A stretch of 64,000 bases of DNA from Candidatus Iainarchaeum sp. (GCA_018304465.1 JAGVWC010000010.1:191211-255210), one strand, 5' to 3'. Shown: positions 28,577-38,742, counted from the first letter of the stretch. Translations and numbers: made by a program. Notes: generated by a model from the sequence alone, not told the origin.

Positions 28577-28930
28577 TCAGCTTCGCTTGTACCCGAATTT
28601 CCGTTCGTAATCCTTGTGCGGGACCCATTCGAGCAGGATGGAAATTATTTCAATTTCGTTTCCTTTAATGGTGTAGAGCAGCCGCCAGCCGTTAGGCAAA
28701 TCGTATTTGCGAAGATTATCGATGCGATACTTCCGGATGTACTCTTTTGGCCATTGGTTTGATGGCACCCGAATTCCGCACAAGGGGTTTTGCGTGAGAT
28801 CCGCAACGGCTCTTTTCAAAAACGCGCCCAATTGTTGCTCTTCGGACTTTCCTTTTTCAAGCCCGTCAAAAGCCGCCTTCAAGGAAGGATCGACAAAAGC
28901 CACGCGCTTTATCCGCTCTTTTGGAGTCAC
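28577..28930 (-). CDS. RelE-like toxin
   Basis: DLPNGWRLLYTIKGNEIEIISILLEWVPHKDYERKFGY. Confidence 0.75.
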   Translation of the reverse strand: MTPKERIKRVAFVDPSLKAAFDGLEKGKSEEQQLGAFLKRAVADLTQNPLCGIRVPSNQWPKEYIRKYRIDNLRKYDLPNGWRLLYTIKGNEIEIISILLEWVPHKDYERKFGYKRS

Positions 28931-29211
28931 TTGACCACAAGCCCTTTTTTCTTAAGCCGTTCGACATCTCTTGGCGCCCAAATCCAAATCGGATGCTTTT
29001 CTTCATCAATCAGGATTTTTCCGCTGTATTCCAGATAATCCAAAGCCGCCAGGAACGTTTGCCACATCACCTGTTTTGGAAGTTTCTGCCAAAGTTTTCT
29101 AACGGTAAAATCTCCCTTCGCATCCAGTATGGCCTTTTCAATCATCAAAACAGTGTCCAAGCGGGGAAACCGTAAAACTTCGCCCCTAAAAATCTGCATC
29201 TGATCCGACAT
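28927..29211 (-). CDS. Putative antitoxin/DNA-binding partner
   Basis: Overlaps the RelE-like gene; wHTH-like FTVRKLWQKLPKQVMWQTFLAALDYLEYSGKIL. Confidence 0.55.
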   Translation of the reverse strand: MSDQMQIFRGEVLRFPRLDTVLMIEKAILDAKGDFTVRKLWQKLPKQVMWQTFLAALDYLEYSGKILIDEEKHPIWIWAPRDVERLKKKGLVVK

Positions 29212-29466
29212 ACAACCACAATATATCAATTGATATACAACATTATTTAAGCATTTGCCCGCGGGAATGAAACAGCCCCAGCGATCCGACAAAACACCCA
29301 CGCCTCAATCCGCAACCCGACAGCAATCGTTCGTTTTCTGGGTGTTTACCCCCCAGCCAAACACATAAATGGACAACCACCGAAAAAATAATCATGAAAT
29401 TTGACAAAAAAAATAGGAGCCCCATGGCAAAAAAAGTAGCGGGATAAAGTTCCCTCGATCCGAACA

Positions 29467-29754
29467 TTATTTTTTCTTTTGTTTGGGATTGGATCCGTTT
29501 TGAATTTTTTCCCAGCGCTCAGCCAGGTTTTTTCGCAGGCGTCCCAGGCGATATCCGGCATGAAGACGCAACGCGGGCCGCTCGGCATCCAAAAAATCCG
29601 CTGACACCCATTCAAAACGGGTTCCCACCGTTGCGGCTGGATAAAACGACCGTTTTTTTGGGCTCGAACCGAAACAGCCATCCAACCGATGCGCCGCGAA
29701 AGTACTTGCAGGATTCCAAACGACTGTTTTTCCAACGAAAAAAGCTTTTTTCAT
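29467..29754 (-). CDS. Hypothetical protein
   Basis: MKKAFFVGKTVVWNPASTF...ERWEKIQNGSNPKQKKK. Confidence 0.4.
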   Translation of the reverse strand: MKKAFFVGKTVVWNPASTFAAHRLDGCFGSSPKKRSFYPAATVGTRFEWVSADFLDAERPALRLHAGYRLGRLRKNLAERWEKIQNGSNPKQKKK

Positions 29755-29842
29755 AAACCCGCATTGCAAAGTCGGAAAAGAATTTATTAGTCTTAAAAGA
29801 ATAAATTGAAACTATTATATTCTTTTTTGAATTAAGTTCTTC

Positions 29843-30202
29843 ATGGCCGGAAAAATAAAACACGGAATCATTGCCACCATCGGGTTCTTGCTTTCCCCGC
29901 TTTCATGGTGGAACGATTTGATCATTAACATTCCCATCGCGTACGCCATCGGAACCGCGGTCGCCGTAATTGACAAAACGCTTTTTTTTCCCGCCGTGAT
30001 TTTGGGGTACTGGGCCACCAACATCGCGGGAATGCTGTTGCTTTCCCACGGACTTGCCGGACTTGGGGAAAAAAGGCCTCGCCCGTTATTGGAACAACTA
30101 AAAGAACAACTGGTTTGGACCTTGCTCTACACCGCCTTCATCGCGGTTTTGATTTGGGCGGGAATCCTTCGGTTTCCCACGGAATATTTCCAAACGAACT
30201 AA
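29843..30202 (+). CDS. Small membrane protein
   Basis: Several hydrophobic segments. Confidence 0.6.
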   Translation: MAGKIKHGIIATIGFLLSPLSWWNDLIINIPIAYAIGTAVAVIDKTLFFPAVILGYWATNIAGMLLLSHGLAGLGEKRPRPLLEQLKEQLVWTLLYTAFIAVLIWAGILRFPTEYFQTN

Positions 30203-30209
30203 ACCCAAC

Positions 30210-31634
30210 TCAGTAACCGAGTTTTCGAACTTCGCCTTTTTGACCGTCCACCAAAAGAACGTCCCCTTCTTTGATTCCGTCAATTCCTTTTACTTGCGTT
30301 ACGCACGGAAGATCATATTCGCGCGCCACAATGGCCGCATGAGACAAGTTTCCGCCCGCGCCACTCACCACGCCTTTAACCTGGCTGTACAGCATCACCA
30401 AGTCCGGAAACAACGCATCGCACACCACAATTCCGTCTTTTACGGGTTTTTTCAAATCTTTCGAAGAACGAATCCACACCGCGCGCCCTTGCACCTGCTT
30501 TTTTCCGCCTGCCGAAAGACCCGTCAAGGTAAACGACGATCCCGCATGATCCGAAAACGACGGCTCTTGGGGTTTTACGGGTTTTGTTTCCACGTGCCAC
30601 GTCGAATCAAACCAAACCGGCGACGACACGTCAAACAGCGAAAACGATTGATACCGCCCTTTTCGGCTTTGAACCAATTTTTGCATCGAAGAAACATCAC
30701 CGGAATCCAATTCTTCAAGCCGCAAGAAAAAAACGTCTTCGCCCAGACCCGTGGAAGCCCCCAACGCCAAAAACGCTTTTCGAACCACATCCAGATACAA
30801 TCCCGACACCAACTTGCATTCTTCGCGAAACCGAACCCGCGGATCCCGCGAAAAAACCAGTCCTTTCGGAGTTTTGCGCGACTCGGACACGCGCGGAGAC
30901 GTCAAATCATACGGATTCAGGGAAAAAAAACCAAACTGCTCAAAAAACGCTTTTCTGGGCAACTCTGTTCGAGCCGAACTTGCTTCCAGCCAATCCACCC
31001 AAACCGTCGCGTTTTGGGGCACCACCACGGGAATACGCAGCGAATACGCCAAAGACGCCAAAAACGAAAACCGCATCACGGAAACGGCATTCGCCAACGC
31101 GATTTGACCGATTTCAAGCGGATTTTCCGCCACGGAATTTTTTTTCCAAAATTCAAACGCTTTTTCCCGCTCCGCCTCGAAATCCGGCACGGATTCCGAA
31201 AACAAAAACGCCAGTTTCACCTGACTCATCGCCTGCGAAAAAAAATCACGCGGAAAAGACGCGATGCAAAGCAACGAAGCGGGATTTATCACCCGTTTTG
31301 AAACCACGCGGCCGTTTTGCACGACCAATTCGCGATCCAAACCCGGAGAAATCAAAAAACGCGTCTCGAAATTCTTGACAAAAAACAGTCTTCCCGCGAC
31401 AAACACGCCACATTGTCCTTTCGACGGCCGCACGCCAAAACCGGTTTCTTCCATCACGGACCAATACGGCCCATCAGTGGAAAACACGCGTTCGAAAAAA
31501 ACCTCGCTTGCGGGATTTGAAAATGAAAGCAAATCCGAGTTCTCGTTTTTTTCCAACACGAACGTCGAAGACTTGAAAACCAAGTTACGATTTTTCGCCC
31601 GGTTCAATTCCTCGGCCAAAAAATCCGGATTCAT
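30210..31634 (-). CDS. Protein with C-terminal PEP-utilizing mobile (swivelling) domain
   Basis: ...DALFPDLVMLYSQVKGVVSGAGGNLSHAAIVAREYDLPCVTQVKGIDGIKEGDVLLVDGQKGEV. Confidence 0.8.
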   Translation of the reverse strand: MNPDFLAEELNRAKNRNLVFKSSTFVLEKNENSDLLSFSNPASEVFFERVFSTDGPYWSVMEETGFGVRPSKGQCGVFVAGRLFFVKNFETRFLISPGLDRELVVQNGRVVSKRVINPASLLCIASFPRDFFSQAMSQVKLAFLFSESVPDFEAEREKAFEFWKKNSVAENPLEIGQIALANAVSVMRFSFLASLAYSLRIPVVVPQNATVWVDWLEASSARTELPRKAFFEQFGFFSLNPYDLTSPRVSESRKTPKGLVFSRDPRVRFREECKLVSGLYLDVVRKAFLALGASTGLGEDVFFLRLEELDSGDVSSMQKLVQSRKGRYQSFSLFDVSSPVWFDSTWHVETKPVKPQEPSFSDHAGSSFTLTGLSAGGKKQVQGRAVWIRSSKDLKKPVKDGIVVCDALFPDLVMLYSQVKGVVSGAGGNLSHAAIVAREYDLPCVTQVKGIDGIKEGDVLLVDGQKGEVRKLGY

Positions 31635-32479
31635 TAATTTCCCTCCGGATCGAACAGACGACAAGCGCCCGAAACAGTTACATCCGCAAGCGCGTTCGAA
31701 TGGAGTTCAAACGGACAAAAAACCCGGACCGAAACATTGTTTTCAATGGCCACACACGAAAAAACCGCTTCGATTCGAATCGATTGGATACCATCCGAAA
31801 CAACGCAGCCTTTTTCATCCAACGGCTGCACCCAAATCGAAGAACGGCCGGTCACATCCGGCGACTCCGCCGCTTTTCGGACCTCCGAATCCCCCCGGTT
31901 GGAAGGGCTTGGAGAACCCATCGAAGGCAAAATCGAATTCAATCCTTTGGAAGCGTCCGAATCGCTTTGACCCGGGGCATTCGAAGTCGAAACCGCCCGA
32001 AGTTCAATGGCTCCATACACGGAGACGCCCACCAGAAGTCCGATCACCAAGGACCGGAGGAAAAAAGAACCCAACCGCGAAAAACGCGCGTCTTCTTGCT
32101 GCACCCGCCAGCGCTTGTAATCCAACAGAAAAAACAACACAAAACTCGCCGCCACCACGATTCCGGCGGCAAACAAAATTTCCGTCCACACAAGCGGCGA
32201 AACGAAAACCAATCCTACGACCGCGGCTGCGAGTCCCACGAAAAGCGTTTTTGCGCCATCCGCCGCAAAATCCAGCAAGGCGGAAACCCGGCGGTTAAAC
32301 ACGCGTTTTTGGGCGATTCCCTGCAACGCAAGCCACACGCCAAACCCCACCAGCAAATTCGCGGCAAAAGTCAACGCCGAAAAAGTCGCCACGTAAATCA
32401 AAGGCGGAATAATCACCACGCCAAAAACCGACACCGCAAAAAAAAACAAAAAAAACAACAGCAACCGCTTCATTTCCAA
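31634..32479 (-). CDS. Multi-pass membrane protein
   Basis: Hydrophobic N-terminal half; overlaps neighbours. Confidence 0.6.
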   Translation of the reverse strand: MEMKRLLLFFLFFFAVSVFGVVIIPPLIYVATFSALTFAANLLVGFGVWLALQGIAQKRVFNRRVSALLDFAADGAKTLFVGLAAAVVGLVFVSPLVWTEILFAAGIVVAASFVLFFLLDYKRWRVQQEDARFSRLGSFFLRSLVIGLLVGVSVYGAIELRAVSTSNAPGQSDSDASKGLNSILPSMGSPSPSNRGDSEVRKAAESPDVTGRSSIWVQPLDEKGCVVSDGIQSIRIEAVFSCVAIENNVSVRVFCPFELHSNALADVTVSGACRLFDPEGN

Positions 32480-33264
32480 TCCCCGTACAACTGAAGGAAC
32501 AACCGCTTCGCGCCGGAATTAACGCAAAAAAAATCAAGGGACTCCCGCGCTCCTTTGGACACGATCATGGAACCATGGGTCAAACTCGCGGGACAATCCA
32601 CGGCAGCGGGATCGGAAAAAAAGTCATCCGAAACCGAATCGAACACCTTGGCCACCTTGACGGGATCGTTTCCCACCCTGGCCGAAAGAATCTCGCCGTT
32701 TCCAAACCCAAATTCCGACCGGACAAAGGTTCCGTCCGGAAAAAAATGGTAATCCACGAACCGGCCGCCGTTTTCCTGAAAAACAAACTGGACAAACAAA
32801 TCGTCAGAAGGCGAAGCGGAATCCGACAATTGTTTTAATTCGAAAAAAATATCCGAAAGCTGTCCGGAGCGGTTTTCATCCTGAAAAAATTTCCCAATGT
32901 TTACCCGCGTTAATTTTCCGTTGTGTAACCAAAACGAATTCCACACCGGGCACGACGAACAATTCGCGTCCATTGAAGACGAAAACAACGGTGGCAACCG
33001 GTTCCAAATTTTTTGAACCGATTCTTGCGGCACCCGCGTCACCGAAATCGAAACGGGATTCGTGGAATCACCGGAATTCTGGATTTTTTCAAGCAGCCAG
33101 CCGTTTGAGGTGAGCAAGTATTCAGAAGAACAAACATTGGCGGGACATGACAAATCATCCAGCGCCACTTCGAGAAAACCCTCTGTTGACGCAGGAGGCG
33201 TCACGCAACCCGACACCCAGATGCCTGCCAAGAGAAAAACCACAATCCAAAAAAAGGAACGCAT
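32470..33264 (-). CDS. Lipoprotein
   Basis: MRSFFWIVVFLLAGIWVSGCVTPP. Confidence 0.65.
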   Translation of the reverse strand: MRSFFWIVVFLLAGIWVSGCVTPPASTEGFLEVALDDLSCPANVCSSEYLLTSNGWLLEKIQNSGDSTNPVSISVTRVPQESVQKIWNRLPPLFSSSMDANCSSCPVWNSFWLHNGKLTRVNIGKFFQDENRSGQLSDIFFELKQLSDSASPSDDLFVQFVFQENGGRFVDYHFFPDGTFVRSEFGFGNGEILSARVGNDPVKVAKVFDSVSDDFFSDPAAVDCPASLTHGSMIVSKGARESLDFFCVNSGAKRLFLQLYGDWK

Positions 33265-33361
33265 TACAAACTGAGCGCCAAGGCGTTAATTAAGCTTTCC
33301 AAAACCCACGGGAAAAGCAAAACCGGCACCTTAAAATCCCGCGCCGTTCCAATACTATCCG

Positions 33362-33643
33362 ATGGATTGCATGGTGTACCTGCTGCAATGCCGCGACGGC
33401 ACCTATTACTGCGGCTGGACCAATGATCTGGAAAAACGGTTGAACGCCCACAACGCCGGAACCGCAAGCAAATACACGCGAAAACGACGCCCCGTGCGGT
33501 TAATTTACACCGAAAAACACCTCAACCGCTCCGAATGCCAAAAACGCGAATACGCCATAAAACAGCTTTCCAGAGCCGAAAAAGAACAATTAATCGAAAG
33601 CAACTCCCGGTTAGAAAACCCAAAAAAGCAGGGTTTAAAATAA
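33362..33643 (+). CDS. GIY-YIG nuclease (UPF0213-like)
   Basis: VYLLQCRDGTYYCGWTNDLEKRLNAHNAGTASKYTRKRRPV. Confidence 0.9.
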   Translation: MDCMVYLLQCRDGTYYCGWTNDLEKRLNAHNAGTASKYTRKRRPVRLIYTEKHLNRSECQKREYAIKQLSRAEKEQLIESNSRLENPKKQGLK

Positions 33644-33663
33644 GTATAACCAACTTATAGAGT

Positions 33664-34305
33664 ATGGTTGAAAGCTATTCCGTCCAGCGAAAAAAACTCG
33701 TTGAAAAAATGAAAAAAGAAAAAACCATTCGCACCCCGGAAGTCGAAAACGCTTTCTTGGCGATTCCGCGGGAACATTTTTTCCCGTCCGTTGACCGCTT
33801 GTTTGCCTACCAAGACGACGCGTTCCCCATCGGATACGGCCAAACCATTTCCCAACCCAGCACGATCGCGGAAATGCTCGAACTACTCGAAGTCAAACCC
33901 GGAATGCGCGTACTCGAAATCGGAAGCGGAAGCGGCTACGTACTCGGTTTACTGTCTTGTCTCACTAGAGAAAAAAACACGGTGTACGGAATTGAACGCA
34001 TCACCGCGTTGACCCAAAAATCCCGATTAGCGCTCGAAAAAACCCACTTGGACGACGTCGCGATCCAAGTCGGAAACGGCCGCGACGGCCGGAAAGAAAA
34101 AGCGCCGTTTGACCGCATCATCATCAGCGCGGCAAGCGAAAAAGTCCCGCACGCGCTCGTCGAACAACTCGCCGAAAACGGAAAACTCGTCGCGCCGCTT
34201 GGCGAAACCCAAATGCGCGAACGCGTGGTATTCACCAAGAAAAACGGAGCACTCGTTCCCGCAGAAAAAAAAGGAACCTACAGTTTCGTGCCGCTGCAAG
34301 CGTAA
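33664..34305 (+). CDS. pcm: Protein-L-isoaspartate O-methyltransferase
   Basis: AIPREHFFPS...GYGQTISQPSTIAEMLELLEVKPGMRVLEIGSGSGYVLGLL. Confidence 0.92.
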   Translation: MVESYSVQRKKLVEKMKKEKTIRTPEVENAFLAIPREHFFPSVDRLFAYQDDAFPIGYGQTISQPSTIAEMLELLEVKPGMRVLEIGSGSGYVLGLLSCLTREKNTVYGIERITALTQKSRLALEKTHLDDVAIQVGNGRDGRKEKAPFDRIIISAASEKVPHALVEQLAENGKLVAPLGETQMRERVVFTKKNGALVPAEKKGTYSFVPLQA

Positions 34306-34307
34306 AT

Positions 34308-34970
34308 TCACGCGGATGGGCCCGCGCGCCCATATTTGAAAAAATCGTTGATTGAATGAATCCCGATATCCCACGCATCCAAACCTTCCGCATACGTCTT
34401 TCTCTTGGCACTCATTTTTGACTGGTGTTTTGCAAGTTCATTGACCGACAAAGCACGCACAATATCCCAAAATGGATCCGCAAGCCACCAGCGCGAACCA
34501 TTCCAAAATACAACCTGTGAATGATCCAATATACGCGTAAATTTTGCGGGCACGCCATGAATACGAAGAACTGTGCACAACACAAGACACTCATCCAAAC
34601 AACCGGCTATCCCATGTTTTTTGAACGCATCCGCATCCCCTTTCAAAATAGTCTTTGTCCGGACGATATCATCCGCCGAGCGTTTCGCATACAGCTTCTT
34701 CAAAACAGCATCCGATACCTCCACAGCATCAAAAGAATCCAACCGAAGAATAACATCCTCAACGATTTCCTTTGGCGAACCATGAAATTGAGAGGCAAAT
34801 TTGATCAAGGCTTTCGTCACACGTGTCTGCCGGCCCGACCGCAACCACTCCCGAAAAACCACGGGTTCGATGCGTTTTCTAACGACAGATCCGGGTTTTT
34901 TAGACACCAAACCCCGAACAAGCTTTGTTCGCCGAAAACCGTTTCTTATCCGACGCATACCACATAACAA
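34308..34970 (-). CDS. Transglutaminase-like protein
   Basis: GIAGCLDECLVLCTVLRIHGVPAKFTRILDHSQVVFWNGSRWWLADPFWD. Confidence 0.7.
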   Translation of the reverse strand: MLCGMRRIRNGFRRTKLVRGLVSKKPGSVVRKRIEPVVFREWLRSGRQTRVTKALIKFASQFHGSPKEIVEDVILRLDSFDAVEVSDAVLKKLYAKRSADDIVRTKTILKGDADAFKKHGIAGCLDECLVLCTVLRIHGVPAKFTRILDHSQVVFWNGSRWWLADPFWDIVRALSVNELAKHQSKMSAKRKTYAEGLDAWDIGIHSINDFFKYGRAGPSA

Positions 34971-35023
34971 CCACGAAAACCATTAAAAAAACCCGCCTGC
35001 ATTCAATATATGAATCAGTTCGT

Positions 35024-35185
35024 GCAGAGATGGCGGAACCTGGTTAACGCGCCAGCCTTGAGCGGCCTTTTCACAAAGGCCGGCGAAAACGAAAACCGTT
35101 TTTCCCAGGTTTTTGGCATTGGCCAAAAAGCTGTAAGAAAGCTGGTGGGCGCAAGCCCGTGTGGGTTCAAATCCCACTCTCTGCG
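35024..35185 (+). tRNA. tRNA-Ser (anticodon TGA) with long intron
   Basis: Acceptor GCAGAGA/TCTCTGC; anticodon stem CCAGC/GCTGG with loop CTTGAG[about 77 nt]A; variable arm GGGC-GCAA-GCCC; T-arm GTGGGTTCAAATCCCAC. Confidence 0.82.
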
Positions 35186-35234
35186 AACCCAAAAAACAGC
35201 AACAAATAAGAATGCAAAAACCGTTGTTGAATCA

Positions 35235-35906
35235 ATGCTCGATTGGAAAAAAATCATTTGGAACATTTTTCTCGGAGTCGCCGCGATTTCGCTTCTTTTT
35301 CAGGCCCTTGATCCGATTCTTCACGGATTTTCCAAAGAACGCCTCGTGATCGCAAGCGAAATCCTGCTGTTGCTTTGGCTTGGAACCGTGTGGAAATTCC
35401 AAAACACCATCCGCGAAAAAACAAAATTCATTTCTTCCCTGCGAATGCGCTTTATTCTAATCGGGTTTTTTTCCACCCTGCTTGCCGAAACCATTTACAT
35501 TTTTTCAAAACCCCTGCATCAAAACCTCGCATGGGACCTGATCCTAACGGCGCCATGGTATTTCCTGTGGATGACCGCATGGTACTGGGTTTTGTCCAAA
35601 CACCATTTTTCATTCAAAGAAGCGTTTCTTTTAGGCGGGTTCCACGGATTCGTCATTGAAGGACTCCTCTCCGGCGGACTCGTGTTTAATCCCCTGCTCG
35701 CCTTGGCGATCCTGCCGCTCATGACGGTGTTGTACGGATGCTTTTTCCTGGTACCTTACATTATCACCAAGCCCGATTTTCCCAATCAGTCGCCCGCGTC
35801 CCTTTCCACCAAAATCAAATATTCCCTTGTTCCGCTGCTGATGTATATTCCCGGATTCCTCTGGATCGCTGTTTTAACCAATGTTTTTCAATTGGTCTTG
35901 CATTAA
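35235..35906 (+). CDS. Multi-pass membrane protein
   Basis: MLDWKKIIWNIFLGVAAISLLF...; hydrophobic helices. Confidence 0.6.
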   Translation: MLDWKKIIWNIFLGVAAISLLFQALDPILHGFSKERLVIASEILLLLWLGTVWKFQNTIREKTKFISSLRMRFILIGFFSTLLAETIYIFSKPLHQNLAWDLILTAPWYFLWMTAWYWVLSKHHFSFKEAFLLGGFHGFVIEGLLSGGLVFNPLLALAILPLMTVLYGCFFLVPYIITKPDFPNQSPASLSTKIKYSLVPLLMYIPGFLWIAVLTNVFQLVLH

Positions 35907-35916
35907 GAGAAAAAAA

Positions 35917-36351
35917 ATGAACGAAAACAAAAACCCAAAAATCGCGAATACGCGTTCCTTCAAAGAAATCAAAGGATTTTCATTCGAATACCCCGAATTC
36001 GAAGAATGGACCGTGCATCACGTGGAACAAAACGCTCGCCTCACCAACGTGCTTCGATTCGAGATCAACGTTTTTTTCAATCACCCCACCGAGCTCCAGG
36101 TGGAAACCCCGGCCCACATGGGCGTGACACGCGATTATTCCATTCTCAATTATCCGAACTTCAACAACATGCAATTAAAACAAAACCCCAAAGGAATCCG
36201 CTTCGAACAAAACCCCGTATTAAACAAGGCGATTTTTTACCTCGAAAAAACCGCAGTGACCGTGGATATTTCAAGCATTCCAAACAAGCAAGGCTTTTCA
36301 AGCAACCGATTCATCGAAGAAATCATCCGAAGCTTTCAAACCAACCGATGA
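35917..36351 (+). CDS. Hypothetical protein
   Basis: ORF with coding-like composition after the membrane gene. Confidence 0.55.
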   Translation: MNENKNPKIANTRSFKEIKGFSFEYPEFEEWTVHHVEQNARLTNVLRFEINVFFNHPTELQVETPAHMGVTRDYSILNYPNFNNMQLKQNPKGIRFEQNPVLNKAIFYLEKTAVTVDISSIPNKQGFSSNRFIEEIIRSFQTNR

Positions 36352-36412
36352 CAAAAAGCGAAAAAAACACCGCACGAATAGGATTAAAATAGGCTCTTTC
36401 GAAAAAATAAAT

Positions 36413-36949
36413 ATGAAAAACCAATCAGTAATGATTCTATTCATCAGTTTGACGGTACTGGTCGCCGGATGCACCACGCCGTCCACCAATCCAAATCCCA
36501 ATGGAGGAACCAATTTGGCTGAAACAGTAGAAGTAGGAGACACCGTTGCCGTCAATTACAAAGGAACCCTGACGAACGGACAAGAATTCGATTCATCGCT
36601 TCAACCCGGACGCACACCGCTTGAGTTTACGGTCGGAGACGGCAACATGATCGCCGGATTTGACGACGCCGTCCGCGGAATGAAACTGAACGAAGAAAAA
36701 ACCGTTACCTTGCCGCCCGAAAAAGCCTACGGATTCGAACAACCCGATTTGATCGTTCAAGTTCCGCGCGAAATGCTTTCCGGCGTGCCCGAAGAACAAT
36801 TGGTCGTCGGAACCGAACTTAGGGGCCCCATGGGACGCGGCGTCATCACCAAAGTGGACACAAACAACGTCACCATCAACTTTAACCACGAACTCGCCGG
36901 ACAAACCCTCGTGTTCTGGATCAAAGTCGTTGAAATCAAGAAGAAGTAA
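36413..36949 (+). CDS. FKBP-type peptidyl-prolyl isomerase lipoprotein
   Basis: VLVAGCTTP; VAVNYKGTLTNGQEFDSS...LEFTVGDGNMIAGFDDAVRGMKLNEEKTVTLPPEKAYG. Confidence 0.92.
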   Translation: MKNQSVMILFISLTVLVAGCTTPSTNPNPNGGTNLAETVEVGDTVAVNYKGTLTNGQEFDSSLQPGRTPLEFTVGDGNMIAGFDDAVRGMKLNEEKTVTLPPEKAYGFEQPDLIVQVPREMLSGVPEEQLVVGTELRGPMGRGVITKVDTNNVTINFNHELAGQTLVFWIKVVEIKKK

Positions 36950-36992
36950 GAAAACCACTCTTCTTGAATCCTTTTACTTTTCCAACAAAAAA

Positions 36993-37475
36993 TCAGCGGC
37001 TTGGACCCTCGAAATCAAACGAATAATCCAAAACGGAGTTGTCGTCTTTGGAAAACACCACGGTTCCCGACACCGTTTGTCCCTCGAAAATCAACGGCAG
37101 CCACAACGGATCCGCCGGCCACATGGATTCGAACGGCAACCGATCCAATGGAAACCACTGCGGCACCATTTCTTCGGATTCCGTCGGAGTCCCCGTCCAA
37201 GCAAACGCCACGAACACTTCAACACGCGTCGCAAACTCCGGACGATCCTTCGTCAAAAACACCACTTCACCCGCGGGAACCAGCGACTCCAAAGCCACCA
37301 CCAAACTGCTTTCTTCGAACACTTCCCGCACCGCGGCTTTAACGGTTGATTCGCCCGGATTCAATTTTCCGCCAAACCCGTTCCACTTTCCCCGGCCAAA
37401 ACCGCGTTTCTTTAAACCCAACAATACCTGTCGATGATCCACGTCCACGACGAACACCAAGGTCTTGACTTCCAT
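36993..37475 (-). CDS. NUDIX hydrolase (MTH1-like)
   Basis: GFGGKLNPGESTVKAAVREVFEESSL. Confidence 0.88.
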   Translation of the reverse strand: MEVKTLVFVVDVDHRQVLLGLKKRGFGRGKWNGFGGKLNPGESTVKAAVREVFEESSLVVALESLVPAGEVVFLTKDRPEFATRVEVFVAFAWTGTPTESEEMVPQWFPLDRLPFESMWPADPLWLPLIFEGQTVSGTVVFSKDDNSVLDYSFDFEGPSR

Positions 37476-37592
37476 ACCAAACCAGCAGAACCAAGCATTT
37501 AAAAACAAATTTCGTTATTTGGCTACAAAAACACCAATTTCAAATGACAATTGACGAAGTTTTTTAAATCGTGATCGTCATAAATACGTCCT

Positions 37593-38294
37593 ATGGACAA
37601 ACTCGCCGTCACCATGGCCGGAGAAATCACGTTGTCACGCGACCCCGGCGGCTCCATGAAAAAATGGCGCGAAATCTTCGGAGTCTCGCAAACCGAACTA
37701 GCCGAACACCTAAAGATCTCCAGCTCCACGATTTCCGATTATGAAGGCGGACGCCGAAAAAGCCCCGGCATCAACGTCATCAACCGATTCGTCGAAGCCT
37801 TGCTCACGATCGATTCCAACCGCGGAAGCAAAATTCAAAAACAACTCGAACGCGACTTTGCGCCAAAACAAGAAATATTCGACACCCACGAATTCTCCAA
37901 AGCCATGAAAGGAACCGAATTCCTCGAACTCATCGCGGGCCAATGCGTCACAAGCCCCGCGCGCTTAAAAGAAACCACCATCTTCGGATACACGGTTATC
38001 GATTCCCTCAAAGTCATTCTGGAAGTACCCGTGCACGAATACCTGCAATTGTACGGAAAAACCCCCGAACGCGTCGTTATTTTTCAACAAGTCGAAAACG
38101 GGCGCTCGCCCATGATCGCGATCAAAATCGGCCGCTTTTCCACGGACATGAAACCATCCATCGTGGTCTTGCATGGATGCAAAATGGTGGACAAAGTCGC
38201 CATCAAAATCGCGGAAACCGAAAAAATCCCGCTCTTAACCACCAACAAACCCATTGAAGAAATCAAAGCCGCACTCAAAGCGTTCGAAAGCTGA
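37593..38294 (+). CDS. XRE-family HTH regulator (archaeal)
   Basis: WREIFGVSQTELAEHLKISSSTISDYEGGRRKSPG. Confidence 0.85.
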   Translation: MDKLAVTMAGEITLSRDPGGSMKKWREIFGVSQTELAEHLKISSSTISDYEGGRRKSPGINVINRFVEALLTIDSNRGSKIQKQLERDFAPKQEIFDTHEFSKAMKGTEFLELIAGQCVTSPARLKETTIFGYTVIDSLKVILEVPVHEYLQLYGKTPERVVIFQQVENGRSPMIAIKIGRFSTDMKPSIVVLHGCKMVDKVAIKIAETEKIPLLTTNKPIEEIKAALKAFES

Positions 38295-38295
38295 A

Positions 38296-38742
38296 TCAGG
38301 GAACCCGATCGCAATCGTGTTTTTGGTTGAATTTTCCCAAAATAAAATCCTTGGCGGACTGCACCGCGCCAAACGTGAACAAGGATTCGTTTTCCATTTC
38401 GCTTAACGAAAACCATTTCGCTTCTTTGATTTCTTCCGGCGGAATCCGCAATTCCCCTGAAACGATTTCGGCTTCAAACACGTACTTGACAATCAAACGG
38501 CCGTTTTCAACAAACCGAAACGTTCCCGCCAACCGGCCCAACGATACCACGAAACCCGTTTCTTCCAATGTTTCGCGCACCGCCGCGTCCTCCAAAGACT
38601 CGTTTTTTTCCACGTGTCCCCCCGGATTGTTCCACAACCCCGCAGGAGTACCCACCACGGCGTTCACGAACAAAAAACGATTGTTTTTCACGACCAATGT
38701 CGCCCCCACTTCTTTTGCCTGCAAAAACCCACCGCCTTCCAC
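38296..38742 (-). CDS. NUDIX hydrolase
   Basis: NPGGHVEKNESLEDAAVRETLEETGF. Confidence 0.88.
   Translation of the reverse strand: MEGGGFLQAKEVGATLVVKNNRFLFVNAVVGTPAGLWNNPGGHVEKNESLEDAAVRETLEETGFVVSLGRLAGTFRFVENGRLIVKYVFEAEIVSGELRIPPEEIKEAKWFSLSEMENESLFTFGAVQSAKDFILGKFNQKHDCDRVP

Noticed and set aside
30240-31301. 353-aa plus-strand ORF, Arg/His-rich
   Set aside because: Antisense to the PEP-mobile-domain gene; composition is typical of a reverse-frame shadow ORF
31264-32298. 344-aa plus-strand ORF
   Set aside because: Lys/Pro/Ser-rich, antisense to two better-supported minus-strand genes
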